Assembly: GCF_000760115.1 (NCBI RefSeq)
Contig: NZ_JNAS01000002.1
Coordinates: 496,001-560,000 of the forward strand
Origin: Prochlorococcus marinus str. SB
Lineage (GTDB): Bacteria; Cyanobacteriota; Cyanobacteriia; PCC-6307; Cyanobiaceae
Reading direction: 5' to 3'
Length of the DNA stretch: 64,000 bases
In this document: piece by piece, positions 9,222 through 17,992 of the stretch
Layout of the letters: each line of letters opens with the position of its first letter
How positions within the stretch are numbered: the stretch's first letter is position 1
The notes under the pieces: model-generated
Told to the model about the DNA's origin: nothing
Seen by the model: the letters and a program-made list of their open reading frames with translations, nothing else
Databases searched by the model: none
Made by a program: the position numbers and the translations under genes

Positions 9222-9396
9222 AACAAAAATTTTTTATGAATTTTTAGGTATTTTTCATAAATTGTTCAACATCTTACATCAAAATGATTGTGCTTGCGAT
9301 TTTAATAATTTCTGATTTTATGAATAGTCAGAATTTATACCAAGAACCTTAAAGCATCTAATATCTCTACTCTTACATTTTGTAGTCATACAAATC

Positions 9397-9440
9397 TTCC
9401 CCACCACGAGAATATATCTTCCCCACCATTTCCCCACCAT
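9397..9440 (+). repeat. Arm-type-like repeats, right cluster
   Basis: Three copies of TTCCCCACCA-C/T lie at 9397-9407, 9419-9429 and 9429-9440, the last two back to back. The third is identical over 12 bp to the left copy at 3595-3606. Clustering within 120 bp of the tRNA 3' end fits arm sites of a tRNA-targeting tyrosine recombinase. Confidence 0.5.
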
Positions 9441-9467
9441 TCCCACTTCGCTCAGATTCAAAACAAT

Positions 9468-9491
9468 AAAAAAAGACCATTATTGAAGTCT
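9468..9491 (-). terminator. Weak terminator after tRNA-Asn
   Basis: On the minus strand, a 4-bp stem AGAC/GTCT with a 10-nt loop is followed by a run of T, 27 nt beyond the tRNA 3' end. The stem is short, so this is tentative. Its end (AATGGTC plus T run) resembles the terminator at 3461-3487 beyond the left tRNA relic. Confidence 0.3.
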
Positions 9492-9517
9492 CCTGAAAGT
9501 TAAATCTTAAAATTGAA

Positions 9518-9589
<72 letters not shown>

Positions 9590-9638
9590 ATATAGAATGA
9601 ATTTAGCTCTTTAAAGTCCCTTATGACAAGTACAACGG

Positions 9639-10313
9639 TCAATTATATTGAAATTTTGATGGTTCTTGCCAACTAGATAAAAAACCATTTTTCAACTCTG
9701 CTACTGCATCAGCATAAGTTAATTCTTCATAACGATGAGTAATCCACAAAGCCGATAAAGGTTTTTGATGGTCACTTGTAAGATTTTTAATAGTTTGTAA
9801 AACTTTTAATTGACTAGTTTGATCAAGTAACGCTGTAGGCTCATCTAAAAGAATAAAATTTCTATCACTTATCAGAGCGCTTGCAATAGTTAAGCGTTGT
9901 TTTTGTCCACCGCTCAAAGTATGAACTGGCCTTTTTTCAAAACCAGTCATTCCTACCTGATCAAGTACATATTCAATCTTTTTATTAATTTCATTTTGAC
10001 TTATATTCTGATTAATATTAATCAGAAGTTCACTCCTACAATTTGGCATCAATATTTGATGATCAGGGTTTTGAAACACCATGCCAATATTTGCATTAGA
10101 GTAGATAACACCATTTTTGGGTTTGATTATTCCATTAATTAATTTTAAAAGAGTACTTTTTCCGCTCCCGTTTTTACCCACGACCATCCAAAATCCATGT
10201 TTTTTTATTGATAAATTACATTTAAAAATTAAATTTTCTTTTTCTCCAGGATATGAAAAAGAAACATCTTTGAAGTTAATATGAGGTATTTCATTTTCAA
10301 AGGAATCTAGCAT
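9639..10313 (-). CDS. ABC transporter ATP-binding protein, CbiO/EcfA-like
   Basis: A stand-alone ABC ATPase of 224 residues. It has Walker A GKNGSGKST at 46-54, a Q-loop in GMVFQNPDHQI, signature LSGGQKQRLT near 133, Walker B FILLDEPTALLD near 152 and a switch His in ITHRYEE. The Q-loop and signature resemble the CbiO/EcfA ATPases of energy-coupling-factor (cobalt, nickel or vitamin) importers. No permease gene is adjacent, so the substrate is unknown. It lies 8 bp upstream-side of the UPF0367 gene on the same strand and is probably cotranscribed with it. Confidence 0.82.
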   Translation of the reverse strand: MLDSFENEIPHINFKDVSFSYPGEKENLIFKCNLSIKKHGFWMVVGKNGSGKSTLLKLINGIIKPKNGVIYSNANIGMVFQNPDHQILMPNCRSELLININQNISQNEINKKIEYVLDQVGMTGFEKRPVHTLSGGQKQRLTIASALISDRNFILLDEPTALLDQTSQLKVLQTIKNLTSDHQKPLSALWITHRYEELTYADAVAELKNGFLSSWQEPSKFQYN

Positions 10314-10321
10314 TAATTCTA

Positions 10322-10600
10322 TTAATCTATGTTGAGAGAAAATCCTGGTCTTTTAGCTCCTCCTGCTACTGAAGATTTTTCATATATCTGAACAGAAATT
10401 ATTTCTTTAGCTCTTACAGCAATTAATTTATCTTGCACTTTGTCACACCTTAATTCGATCAAGTGTGATGATTCTAAAGTTTCATTCATAGAACTTTTTA
10501 TTTCGTCATAAATTCCTTTAACATCATCAAATTCTTTCTTCTGAATTGAAAGTGGAAAAGGTGAATATCTCAGACTTAGTTCCAACGAATACATAATCAT
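10322..10600 (-). CDS. UPF0367 family protein
   Basis: A small (92 aa) cyanobacterial protein of unknown function. The layout matches UPF0367 as I know it: an N-terminal SLELSLRYSPFPLSIQKKE strand-helix segment, a central ELRCDKVQDKLIAVRAKEI segment, and a C-terminus SSVAGGAKRPGF. It is soluble with no membrane segment. It is the first gene of a two-gene leftward unit with the ABC ATPase and is divergent from cysK. Confidence 0.8.
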   Translation of the reverse strand: MIMYSLELSLRYSPFPLSIQKKEFDDVKGIYDEIKSSMNETLESSHLIELRCDKVQDKLIAVRAKEIISVQIYEKSSVAGGAKRPGFSLNID

Positions 10601-10745
10601 AATAAAAACTACCTCTTATATTACTAAATATTTTTCAGCAAGAAGTTATTTAAATTAAATTCTTTTGAGAAAATTATATAAAAGATCTTTAAATACAATT
10701 ATTATGGATGAAGGAGATTTTATTTTGAATTTTAAAAATAATTTC

Positions 10746-11714
10746 ATGGAAATAGCGAATGATATAACTTCTCTAGTTGGAAATACCCCATTAGTTAAAT
10801 TAAATCGAATCAGAAAGTATTTTGATTGTTATCCAGAAATAATAGCCAAACTAGAAAGTTTCAATCCATCAGCATCTGTTAAGGATCGGATCGCTTATTC
10901 AATGTTATGTAAAGCTGAAGAAGAAGGATTGATAACTCCAGATAAAACAACGTTAATTGAAGCAACTAGTGGAAATACTGGCATCGCATTAGCAATGGTT
11001 GCCGCAGCAAAAGGCTATCAATTGATATTAACTATGCCAGATACGATGAGTATTGAGAGAAGGGCAATGTTGAGAGCATATGGAGCTGAATTACAGCTAA
11101 CACCTGGGAAAGACGGAATGAAAGGAGCTTTAGATTTAGCTAATGAGTTGTCTGCAACCATTGCAAATAGCTATCAATTTAATCAGTTTGAAAACTTTGC
11201 TAATCCAGATATTCATGAAAGAACGACGGCTCAAGAAATATGGTCCCAATCAAATAACAATTTAGATGGACTAGTTACAGGAGTAGGCACAGGAGGAACA
11301 ATTACTGGTTGTGCACGTTTTTTGAAAAAAGTTAATCCAAATTGCAAAATTTATGCCGTAGAGCCCAAAAAAAGTGCTGTGATTTCCGGAGAAAAAGCAG
11401 GGTCTCATTCGATTCAAGGAATTGGCGCGGGTTTTGTACCAAAAGTTCTTGATACAAAATTAATTGATGAAATTATAAAAATAGATGACGATGAAGCATT
11501 TTATTATGGGCGTTTATTAGCTAGATTGGAAGGACTTTTATCTGGCATCAGCAGCGGTGCAGCTTTAGCAGCAACTATAAAAATCGGCAAAAGAAAAGAA
11601 CTAATGAATAAAAGATTGATAGTTATTCTTCCAAGTTTTGGAGAAAGATATTTATCAACAGCAATGTTTGAATCTAATACTTCAATTCAAGCCAGAAAAG
11701 ATGGTTATCTTTAA
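10746..11714 (+). CDS. cysK: Cysteine synthase A (O-acetylserine sulfhydrylase)
   Basis: A PLP enzyme that makes L-cysteine from O-acetylserine and sulfide. With the start at 10746, the PLP lysine is K46 in SVKDR, the substrate loop TSGNTG lies at 74-79, the phosphate-binding GTGGTITG near 180 and SGISSGA near 268. The length of 322 residues is typical. The frame is open further upstream. ATG at 10704 is possible, and an AAGGAG stands 8 nt before an in-frame TTG at 10725, so a slightly longer N-terminus cannot be excluded. Family alignments normally begin at IANDIT..VGNTPL, which favours 10746. It works with cysH further along. Confidence 0.93.
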   Translation: MEIANDITSLVGNTPLVKLNRIRKYFDCYPEIIAKLESFNPSASVKDRIAYSMLCKAEEEGLITPDKTTLIEATSGNTGIALAMVAAAKGYQLILTMPDTMSIERRAMLRAYGAELQLTPGKDGMKGALDLANELSATIANSYQFNQFENFANPDIHERTTAQEIWSQSNNNLDGLVTGVGTGGTITGCARFLKKVNPNCKIYAVEPKKSAVISGEKAGSHSIQGIGAGFVPKVLDTKLIDEIIKIDDDEAFYYGRLLARLEGLLSGISSGAALAATIKIGKRKELMNKRLIVILPSFGERYLSTAMFESNTSIQARKDGYL

Positions 11715-11730
11715 TGCATAATTTATAAAG

Positions 11731-11958
11731 ATGGAAAAAAATTTATATGAAGAATTAGGTCTCAAACAAAATGCAACCATAAGTGAAATTAAATCTTCAT
11801 ATCGCTCTTTAGTTAAGCAACATCATCCAGATGCAGGCGGCAAGAAAGAACGATTTCTTGCGATACAAAATGCCTGGGAAACTCTAAATGACCCTATTAA
11901 AAAGAAACAATACGATAGCAGTTTTTCCTTTTCCAGCTCATCATTTGATTCATTATAA
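11731..11958 (+). CDS. J-domain protein, N-terminal part (frame-disrupted)
   Basis: Residues 4-65 form a J domain (YEELGLKQNATISEIKSSYR...) with the HPD tripeptide at 32-34, the element that stimulates DnaK ATPase. The frame stops at 11958 after a Ser/Phe linker. A second frame shifted by +1 continues immediately with a soluble helical domain. The two together would give a protein of about 226 residues. One base too many around 11940-11957 would explain this. It may be a real truncation, a programmed or tolerated frameshift, or a sequencing error. Confidence 0.75.
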   Translation: MEKNLYEELGLKQNATISEIKSSYRSLVKQHHPDAGGKKERFLAIQNAWETLNDPIKKKQYDSSFSFSSSSFDSL

Positions 11959-12409
11959 TGAAAATTGGGAAGAGAAATTTAATTCAAAAAAACATAATTC
12001 CTCAATTAAGGACAAAGAAGTTGAAACATGGATTAAAGAAATTTATAGTCCGATAAATAGATTAATTAGTCAAATCATTAAACCTTTGAATAACCAAATA
12101 AAAGAACTATCTGCGGATCCATATGATGACGAACTAATGGATAATTTTTGCAGTTATATTATTCTTTCACAAAAGAAAATAGAAAAAGTTGAAAAAATTT
12201 ATAACAAAAAAATAGTTCCAAAGTCTATTTCCGCTTTAGGCCTCGATCTTTATCATTGTTTTTCACAAGTTAAAGATGCGCTATCAGAATTTGATAGATA
12301 TACACAAGGATACGTAGATAATTACTTATTTGATGGCAAAGAAATGATCAAAGAAGCAAAAAGAATACAATCAAAGATGTCTATAGAGAAAAAAAATAAA
12401 AACTTTTAG
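11888..12409 (+). pseudogene. C-terminal part of frame-disrupted J-domain protein
   Basis: This open frame overlaps the J-domain gene by 71 bp in the next frame. Its protein-like part begins about 11954 (YNENWEEKFNSKK), exactly where the J-domain frame ends. The rest is a charged helical domain with WIKEIYSPINRLISQIIKPL near its start and a Lys-rich end. Translation from its first ATG (11888) would give a meaningless first 22 residues out of frame with the J domain, so it is best read as the severed C-terminal half of one ancestral gene. Confidence 0.6.
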
Positions 12410-12420
12410 ATATAAAAATT

Positions 12421-12657
12421 TTATTGAGTATATTCTTTAAGTTGATCTAATTTCAACCAAACATCTGGAACAGGTCTGCGCCATCGAACCTGAGCATATT
12501 CCTCTTTGACTGAAAGTATCTCTCCAGGACCTTTAAAGACATAATTAGGTAGATCATCATCACTGGCTAGCGCTTCGATACTTTTTATATAATTTTCTCT
12601 ATCTACAAAAACTAAGCTTCCTTTCTTGAGAGGCTTCTTTGGAATAGAATCTGTCAT
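12421..12657 (-). CDS. ndhO: NAD(P)H-quinone oxidoreductase subunit O
   Basis: A small peripheral subunit (78 aa) of the cyanobacterial NDH-1 complex on the thylakoid membrane, which serves cyclic and respiratory electron flow. The recognisable core is KKGSLVFVDRENY, NYVFKGPGEIL and AQVRWRRPVPDVWLKLDQL, an SH3-like fold. The length is normal for NdhO. It is monocistronic on the minus strand, convergent with the J-domain remnant and divergent from the epimerase at 12794. Confidence 0.93.
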   Translation of the reverse strand: MTDSIPKKPLKKGSLVFVDRENYIKSIEALASDDDLPNYVFKGPGEILSVKEEYAQVRWRRPVPDVWLKLDQLKEYTQ

Positions 12658-12793
12658 AATAAATTCAAGAAAGTTATTTGAAATTTATTATACAAAAACT
12701 TGTTTGAAAACTATTGAAAAAAATTTATACCGGAATAATAATTACAAACTTCTAAAAAATTTAATAGCCTTAAATGATAAACATCTATGAGAT

Positions 12794-13720
12794 ATGCGTC
12801 TTTTACTACTTGGCTGCACTGGATTTGTTGGTAAAGAATTAGTACCAACACTACTTAATAAAAATCACGAAATATACATTGTAAGTAGAAAACCCATTAG
12901 TAAATTAAATCTTGATTTAGATTTCAATAAATTTAAATTTTTTCAAATAGATTTATCAAAAGAAAAAAACTGGAATAACGAAAATCTTCTAAATATTTTA
13001 AGAGAGACAGATGGAATTATTAACTTGATGGGAGAACCCATAGCAGAAAAAAAATGGACTTCTGAACAAAAACAGGAGATCGAAAATAGTCGTATTAACA
13101 CCACTAAATTTATGATGAAGACCCTTAAAAATTTAAAAATCAACCCAAAAGTCATTATAAATGGATCAGCTATAGGTTATTACGGTACAAGTTTGTCTAG
13201 TGAATTCACAGAAAATAGTCCTGGAGGACAAGACTTTTTATCTAATCTTTGCAAAAAATGGGAAGCGGTCGCCGCTGAAAAGCCGTTTTTCTCAAGGTTA
13301 GTTATTTTTAGAATTGGAATTGTTCTTGAGAAAGACGGAGGAGCATTAGGAAAAATGCTCCCTATATTTAAAGTTGGATTAGGTGGACCAATTGGAGATG
13401 GTAAGCAATGGATGAGTTGGATTCATAGAACGGATTTATGTGCATTAATTACTCAAGCATTAGTTGATAAAAAGTATTCGGGAGTATTTAATGCTGTTGC
13501 ACCAAATCCAGTATTAATGAGAGAATTTTCTCAGACTTTAGGCAAATGTCTGAATAGACCTAATTTACTTCCAGTGCCTGGAACGGTTTTAAAAATATTG
13601 TTAGGAGATGGAGCGAAAGTTGTTTTAGAGGGACAAAAAGTAATTAGCAGTAAACTCAAAAATTATATTTTTAAATATCCTCTTCTTGAGAAAGCAATTT
13701 ACGCCTCCACCAAGAATTAA
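12794..13720 (+). CDS. TIGR01777-family NAD-dependent epimerase/dehydratase
   Basis: Extended short-chain dehydrogenase fold. The nucleotide-binding GCTGFVGKEL is at residues 7-16, with INLMGEPIAEKKW, SAIGYYG (YxxxK-like site replaced by the family's YYG) and the C-terminal DUF1731-type segment LLGDGAKVVLEGQKV. These are the hallmarks of the family sometimes called SulA-like or YfcH; its substrate is unknown. The length of 308 residues is standard. The last 50 bp overlap the 3' end of the convergent gene 13671-13940. Confidence 0.87.
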   Translation: MRLLLLGCTGFVGKELVPTLLNKNHEIYIVSRKPISKLNLDLDFNKFKFFQIDLSKEKNWNNENLLNILRETDGIINLMGEPIAEKKWTSEQKQEIENSRINTTKFMMKTLKNLKINPKVIINGSAIGYYGTSLSSEFTENSPGGQDFLSNLCKKWEAVAAEKPFFSRLVIFRIGIVLEKDGGALGKMLPIFKVGLGGPIGDGKQWMSWIHRTDLCALITQALVDKKYSGVFNAVAPNPVLMREFSQTLGKCLNRPNLLPVPGTVLKILLGDGAKVVLEGQKVISSKLKNYIFKYPLLEKAIYASTKN

Positions 13721-13940
13721 TACCGTTTACTAAAGCACCAATAATTAGAATTGTTATCAATGGAACCACAAGAGGATTCCAAACTATCTGAATAAAATTA
13801 ATAAAAATAAATATCCCATTAAATTGCATGATAATTGCAAAAATAAAAAATATTGCAAAAAAAATGACTGTAAATAAATTTATTAATAACAAATTATCGA
13901 TAATTTGTTTTAACTTATTTTGATTATTCTCCTTAGTCAT
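13671..13940 (-). CDS. Hypothetical two-helix membrane protein
   Basis: 89 residues with two strongly hydrophobic segments (about 19-40 and 46-70), a charged N-terminus and a C-terminal WWRRKLLSQEEDI tail. Family not recognised. Its 5' end overlaps the LpxB-like gene (13933-15135) by 8 bp, which favours a real, coupled gene. Its last 50 bp run antisense to the epimerase gene. Confidence 0.65.
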   Translation of the reverse strand: MTKENNQNKLKQIIDNLLLINLFTVIFFAIFFIFAIIMQFNGIFIFINFIQIVWNPLVVPLITILIIGALVNGINSWWRRKLLSQEEDI

Positions 13941-15135
13941 TTTTTATAACAATATTCATATCATCAACGATTTTAGGACAAGCTTTGTTTTCACCCAGTC
14001 TTTTTTTAGCATTTTCATTACATGAAATCATAAACTTCTTATTTAGCTGTATAAGGTATATTATTTTTATGATCAATTTAATTGTCTGATTGATTTGATC
14101 ATTTTTATCTTTATAATTACTGGCACAAAAAACATATTTTCCAAGCAAACGTCTTTGCGCTTCTGCAAAAGTTTTTGTAAATTGTGGACCTTTTCCTTCA
14201 ATCTGAATAACCGGTTTTCCTAATCCAATCGCTTGCTCTGCTGCTGTTCCTGCCATGCTAATACAGCATCTACTTTTCAATAATATTTTGTCAAAATTAT
14301 TCCAATATATATTTACTTCTAAAAATTTATATTGGAATTTCAAGAGATTATCATCTTTTATATTTTCTATATTTAACCATCCTCTTTTTTGAAATATCTC
14401 CTTTATTTTTGATGAAGATAGAGCATTAACTATTGCAAAATTAAACTGAATTTTTTGAAAATATCTTAAATCTGACAATGCCTCTAATACCTCTAAAATA
14501 AAAACAAAATTATCTAAAATCTCAGGGAATCTACTTCCTGGAAATAATCCAATACTAAATTCAGCTTTATTTAATTCTTTGTTTCTAGGAAAAAACTTAT
14601 CCATAAATGGATTGCCTAAAAAAGACACTTTCTTTTTTAATTGCAATGTTAAATCATTAGCTGTAAGGGAATCTCTGACATATATTTTTTTTGCTTTTTG
14701 TGAGAGAAAGAAAAATTTAGAGGGCCATGGTAATTTCAACTTCCCTTCATAATGGCTGGAATAAGCAACTAGATATGTAAAAAAATCTTTCTTACAAACC
14801 CATGCAAAAAAAACTGGCACAATATCTCCAACTACAAAAAAATAATCATATTTTTTTCTTAATTTAAAAGTTAAATATAATCTCTTTAGAAGATAAAATA
14901 TCTCTCCTCCTAATATCTCAGTAAGTCTTCCCTTGAAAGTATTATAGCCAATTCCTCCAGTTCTAAATTCTTTAGTTTTACCAATAATTTTAATTTTTTC
15001 TTTTTCGTAATGGTTTCCCATACCAACAATTGGCAAAGCATGAACAGAATAACCACTTTTTACGAATTGTTTAGCTAATAGACTGCCAGATAGATCTTCT
15101 CCATGCCCATTACTTAATATTAAAATTTTAAACAA
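13933..15135 (-). CDS. LpxB-related protein (TIGR03492 type)
   Basis: A protein of the GT-B glycosyltransferase type, related to lipid-A-disaccharide synthase. The N-terminus ILSNGHGEDLSGSLLAKQF, the segment GIGYNTFKGR, SIGLFPGSR in the middle and the nucleotide-binding-like SMAGTAAEQAIGLGKPV match the cyanobacterial TIGR03492 family. The true acceptor and donor are unknown; this is not classic LpxB. 400 residues is the normal length. It is the third gene of a leftward run: IscA-like, TPR, LpxB-like, membrane protein, with gaps of only a few bases. Confidence 0.85.
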   Translation of the reverse strand: MFKILILSNGHGEDLSGSLLAKQFVKSGYSVHALPIVGMGNHYEKEKIKIIGKTKEFRTGGIGYNTFKGRLTEILGGEIFYLLKRLYLTFKLRKKYDYFFVVGDIVPVFFAWVCKKDFFTYLVAYSSHYEGKLKLPWPSKFFFLSQKAKKIYVRDSLTANDLTLQLKKKVSFLGNPFMDKFFPRNKELNKAEFSIGLFPGSRFPEILDNFVFILEVLEALSDLRYFQKIQFNFAIVNALSSSKIKEIFQKRGWLNIENIKDDNLLKFQYKFLEVNIYWNNFDKILLKSRCCISMAGTAAEQAIGLGKPVIQIEGKGPQFTKTFAEAQRRLLGKYVFCASNYKDKNDQINQTIKLIIKIIYLIQLNKKFMISCNENAKKRLGENKACPKIVDDMNIVIKND

Positions 15136-15136
15136 T

Positions 15137-15565
15137 CTAAAATTCCAACCATTTTTTTACTTTGGTTAATTCAGGCCAATCTGGATATCTATTTAATCCG
15201 TCTTCAACAGATTCTTTCAACTCACTTTTCACATCTGGCATCATCATAGACATTTTTTTTATTAACTCAATATGATCCCTAACACCTTTATTATTGGTAG
15301 CCAAAAGAGCTAAAGACAAATTCATTCTTGCTTGTGGATCTTGCTGATTTAATCGAACAGCTTGTCTGGCAGCTGACAAAGCTTCTTCATTATTTTTCAA
15401 AAGTAATTGAAGCCATGATAAACAAGTCCAAGCAGCAAAATGATTTGGAATTTGCTGTATAATTTTTTGAAAATCTTGAACGATTGGAATTAAATCTTGC
15501 CCTGCTTTATATCTTGATAAAGCTTCATTAAAATCCTCTTCAATGGGATTAATTTCGTTATTCAT
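15137..15565 (-). CDS. TPR-repeat protein
   Basis: 142 residues, largely two to three tetratricopeptide repeats: residues about 33-100 include HFAAWTCLSWLQLLLKNNEE and the following repeat with ARQAVRLNQQDPQARMNL. TPRs mediate protein-protein contact; the partner is unknown. It lies 6 bp after the IscA-like gene and 1 bp before the LpxB-like gene on the same strand, so cotranscription is near certain. Confidence 0.82.
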   Translation of the reverse strand: MNNEINPIEEDFNEALSRYKAGQDLIPIVQDFQKIIQQIPNHFAAWTCLSWLQLLLKNNEEALSAARQAVRLNQQDPQARMNLSLALLATNNKGVRDHIELIKKMSMMMPDVKSELKESVEDGLNRYPDWPELTKVKKWLEF

Positions 15566-15571
15566 TATTTA

Positions 15572-15964
15572 TTAAACTGCAAAGGAGCTTCCACAACCGC
15601 AAGTTTGAGAGGCATTGGGATTTACAAAATTAAAGCCACCGCCAATTAATTCCTTACTAAAATCTAACTGCATTCCATAAATATATAAAAGACTTTTAGG
15701 ATCACAAACTACTTGAATGCTTTGATCAGCTTTTAACGAATAATCATAAACTTTATCGTCGGGATTTATTGCATCAGTTCCTATAAAATCCATCGTATAA
15801 CTCATCCCACTACAACCGCCTGATCTCACTCCTACCCTTAGTGCTTTTTTATCACTTTGGCCCTTCAATAAATTTGATATTTGTTCTATAGCATCGTTCG
15901 TAATTAAGATACCTTTGCCATCATCAGAATTTTTAATTTCCTGTTTAACTTCTACATTTTCCAT
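15572..15964 (-). CDS. HesB/IscA/SufA-type iron-sulfur carrier
   Basis: A-type carrier for Fe-S cluster delivery. The three ligand cysteines are visible in GGCSGMSY and in the C-terminal CGCGSSF. The ATG start at 15964 gives 130 residues beginning MENVEVKQE. A TTG further upstream (16024) keeps the frame open but would add an unlikely 20-residue tail. It heads the leftward operon with the TPR and LpxB-like genes and is functionally linked to the sufBCDS operon at 53-58 kb. Confidence 0.92.
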   Translation of the reverse strand: MENVEVKQEIKNSDDGKGILITNDAIEQISNLLKGQSDKKALRVGVRSGGCSGMSYTMDFIGTDAINPDDKVYDYSLKADQSIQVVCDPKSLLYIYGMQLDFSKELIGGGFNFVNPNASQTCGCGSSFAV

Positions 15965-16063
15965 AAACAAGGGATTTCTACTATATATAATATAAAAACT
16001 TAATCGATAGGATGCATAGAACAAACGTTATCCAAACTTGATTTGTTATAATTCTAAGAAAAA

Positions 16064-17518
16064 GTGAAAATTGCAATAGTTGGTTCTGGATTAGCTGGTC
16101 TTACAGCTGCAGTCAATTTAGTTGATGAAGGTCACGAAGTAGAAATTTACGAGAGCAGGTCATTTTGGGGAGGTAAAGTAGGGAGTTGGGAAGATAAGGA
16201 TGGCAACCACATAGAAATGGGTTTACATGTATTTTTTTATAATTATGCAAATCTTTTTAAATTAATGAAAAAAGTGGGAGCTCTAGACAATTTACTCCCG
16301 AAAGATCATACTCATCTATTTATCAATAATGGTGGTAATTTAAAATCTTTAGACTTCAGATTCCCTTTAGGTGCTCCATTTAACGGACTTAAAGCTTTTT
16401 TTACCACCGAACAACTTACTTGGATAGATAAGTTCAGAAATGCCTTAGCTTTAGGGACAAGTCCAATCGTTAGAGGATTGATAGACTATGAAGGCGCAAT
16501 GAAAATAATTAGAGATCTGGATAGAATTAGTTTTAAAGAATGGTTTTTAAACCATGGTGGAAGTGAAAAAAGTTTAGAAAGAATGTGGGATCCCATCGCA
16601 TATGCATTAGGTTTTATTAATTGCAAAGATATTTCAGCAAGATGCATGCTAACTATATTCATGATGTTTGCTTCAAAAACAGAAGCCTCAAAACTTAATC
16701 TTTTAAAAGGTTCCCCTCATAAGTGGTTAACTCAACCGATCGTCGACTACATCACAAACAAAGGAGCAAAAATACATCTGAACCATAAGGTAGAAGAAAT
16801 CATTTATGAAAAGGAATCTTCCTCTTATTCAGTAAATCAATTAAAAATATCTTCTCCTGAAGGAATTAAGGCAGTATTTGCAGATAAATTCCTAGCTGCC
16901 TGTGATGTTCCTGGAATAAAAAAAATAATTCCAAAAGAATGGTATCAATTTAAAGAATTTGAAGGTTTAAAAAAACTTAGAGCTGTAGCTGTTGCCACAA
17001 TCCAATTAAGATATGACGGTTGGGTTACTGAATTACAAAAAGATAATACTGGAAACGAACCAATTGGACTAGATAACCTTCTTTATTCTGCTGATGCCTC
17101 TTTCAGTTGTTTTGCTGATTTAGCACTAGCAAGTCCAGCAGACTATAGAAAAAAAGATATGGGATCGCTTCTCCAATGTGTTTTAACTCCTGGCGATAGA
17201 TGGATGGGAAGATCCACAGAAAGAATTACAAAAGAAATTGATAAAGAGGTTCGCCGTCTATTCCCATCCTCAAAAAACCTTAAATTGCTTTGGAGTAATG
17301 TGGTACAAATTCCACAATCACTCTATAGAGAAGCTCCCGGTATGGAACCTTTCAGACCAGATCAAAAAACATCTATATCTAATTTCTTCATGGCTGGTAG
17401 TTACACAAAACAAGATTATATAGACTCTATGGAGGGAGCTACAATGAGTGGTCATTTAGCTGCCGCCGCAATTTTAGAGAAGAAAGCCGAATTAGCAAAA
17501 AATCTTGCAGTAAGTTAA
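16064..17518 (+). CDS. crtQ: Zeta-carotene desaturase
   Basis: FAD-dependent desaturase converting zeta-carotene to lycopene in carotenoid synthesis at the membrane. The dinucleotide-binding motif [20 protein letters not shown] starts at residue 6, followed by [10 protein letters not shown], and the C-terminal [20 protein letters not shown] is the conserved FAD-binding end of plant-type desaturases. It fits ZDS better than phytoene desaturase. GTG start; 484 residues is normal. A SRPBCC-domain gene follows after 3 bp, a linkage I recall from other picocyanobacteria. Confidence 0.93.
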   Translation: MKIAIVGSGLAGLTAAVNLVDEGHEVEIYESRSFWGGKVGSWEDKDGNHIEMGLHVFFYNYANLFKLMKKVGALDNLLPKDHTHLFINNGGNLKSLDFRFPLGAPFNGLKAFFTTEQLTWIDKFRNALALGTSPIVRGLIDYEGAMKIIRDLDRISFKEWFLNHGGSEKSLERMWDPIAYALGFINCKDISARCMLTIFMMFASKTEASKLNLLKGSPHKWLTQPIVDYITNKGAKIHLNHKVEEIIYEKESSSYSVNQLKISSPEGIKAVFADKFLAACDVPGIKKIIPKEWYQFKEFEGLKKLRAVAVATIQLRYDGWVTELQKDNTGNEPIGLDNLLYSADASFSCFADLALASPADYRKKDMGSLLQCVLTPGDRWMGRSTERITKEIDKEVRRLFPSSKNLKLLWSNVVQIPQSLYREAPGMEPFRPDQKTSISNFFMAGSYTKQDYIDSMEGATMSGHLAAAAILEKKAELAKNLAVS

Positions 17519-17521
17519 TTA

Positions 17522-17992
17522 ATGGGTACTTGGCTAAAACATAACGTAATAACAGTCGTTAATGCGCCTCTTGAAAATGTATGGGACACATGGAGCGATT
17601 TAGAATCAATGTCACTTTGGATGAGCTGGATTGAATCTGTAAAAACAGTTGACGAAGAAACTAATACGTTACCAGACTTAACAGAATGGACTTTAGCTGC
17701 AAATGGCTTTAAGTTTAAATGGAAAGCTCAAATTACAGAAAGGGTTGAAAAAAGCAAACTTAAATGGAAATCAATAGGAGGTTTGCCAACTGAGGGATCA
17801 GTAGTTTTCGAAAGTAAAACTGATCAAATCACAACGGTAAATTTAGCAATAACTTATGAACTACCAAAAATGATTGCTCGTTTTATGGAAGAAAATATTT
17901 TAGGCAAAATGGTTACAAACGAATTACAGACCAATATTGATAGGTTCAAAGATTTAGTTGAAAAGAACTATACAAAAAATTTTTCTAATTAA
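17522..17992 (+). CDS. SRPBCC/polyketide-cyclase-like protein
   Basis: 156 residues with the START-like helix-grip pattern: VVNAPLENVWDTWSDLESM at the N-terminus, a WKAQITER strand region, and a C-terminal long helix. The family binds hydrophobic ligands. Its position 3 bp after crtQ hints at a role in carotenoid handling, but the ligand is unknown. Its last 8 bp overlap the convergent hemD. Confidence 0.83.
   Translation: MGTWLKHNVITVVNAPLENVWDTWSDLESMSLWMSWIESVKTVDEETNTLPDLTEWTLAANGFKFKWKAQITERVEKSKLKWKSIGGLPTEGSVVFESKTDQITTVNLAITYELPKMIARFMEENILGKMVTNELQTNIDRFKDLVEKNYTKNFSN

Larger units (their letters stand above)
9222..9517. other. Intergenic right end of the islet
   Basis: This 296-bp stretch lies between the start of the giant gene and the 3' end of tRNA-Asn. 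It holds the three TTCCCCACCA repeats (9397-9440), a weak hairpin with a T tract for leftward transcripts leaving the tRNA gene (about 9468-9491), and presumably the leftward promoter of the giant gene. A 22-codon frame at 9284-9352 is too short to support. Confidence 0.5.

Noticed and set aside
9284-9352. 22-codon hydrophobic frame starting MIVLAILII
   Set aside because: Too short, no ribosome-binding site and likely by chance in AT-rich DNA.
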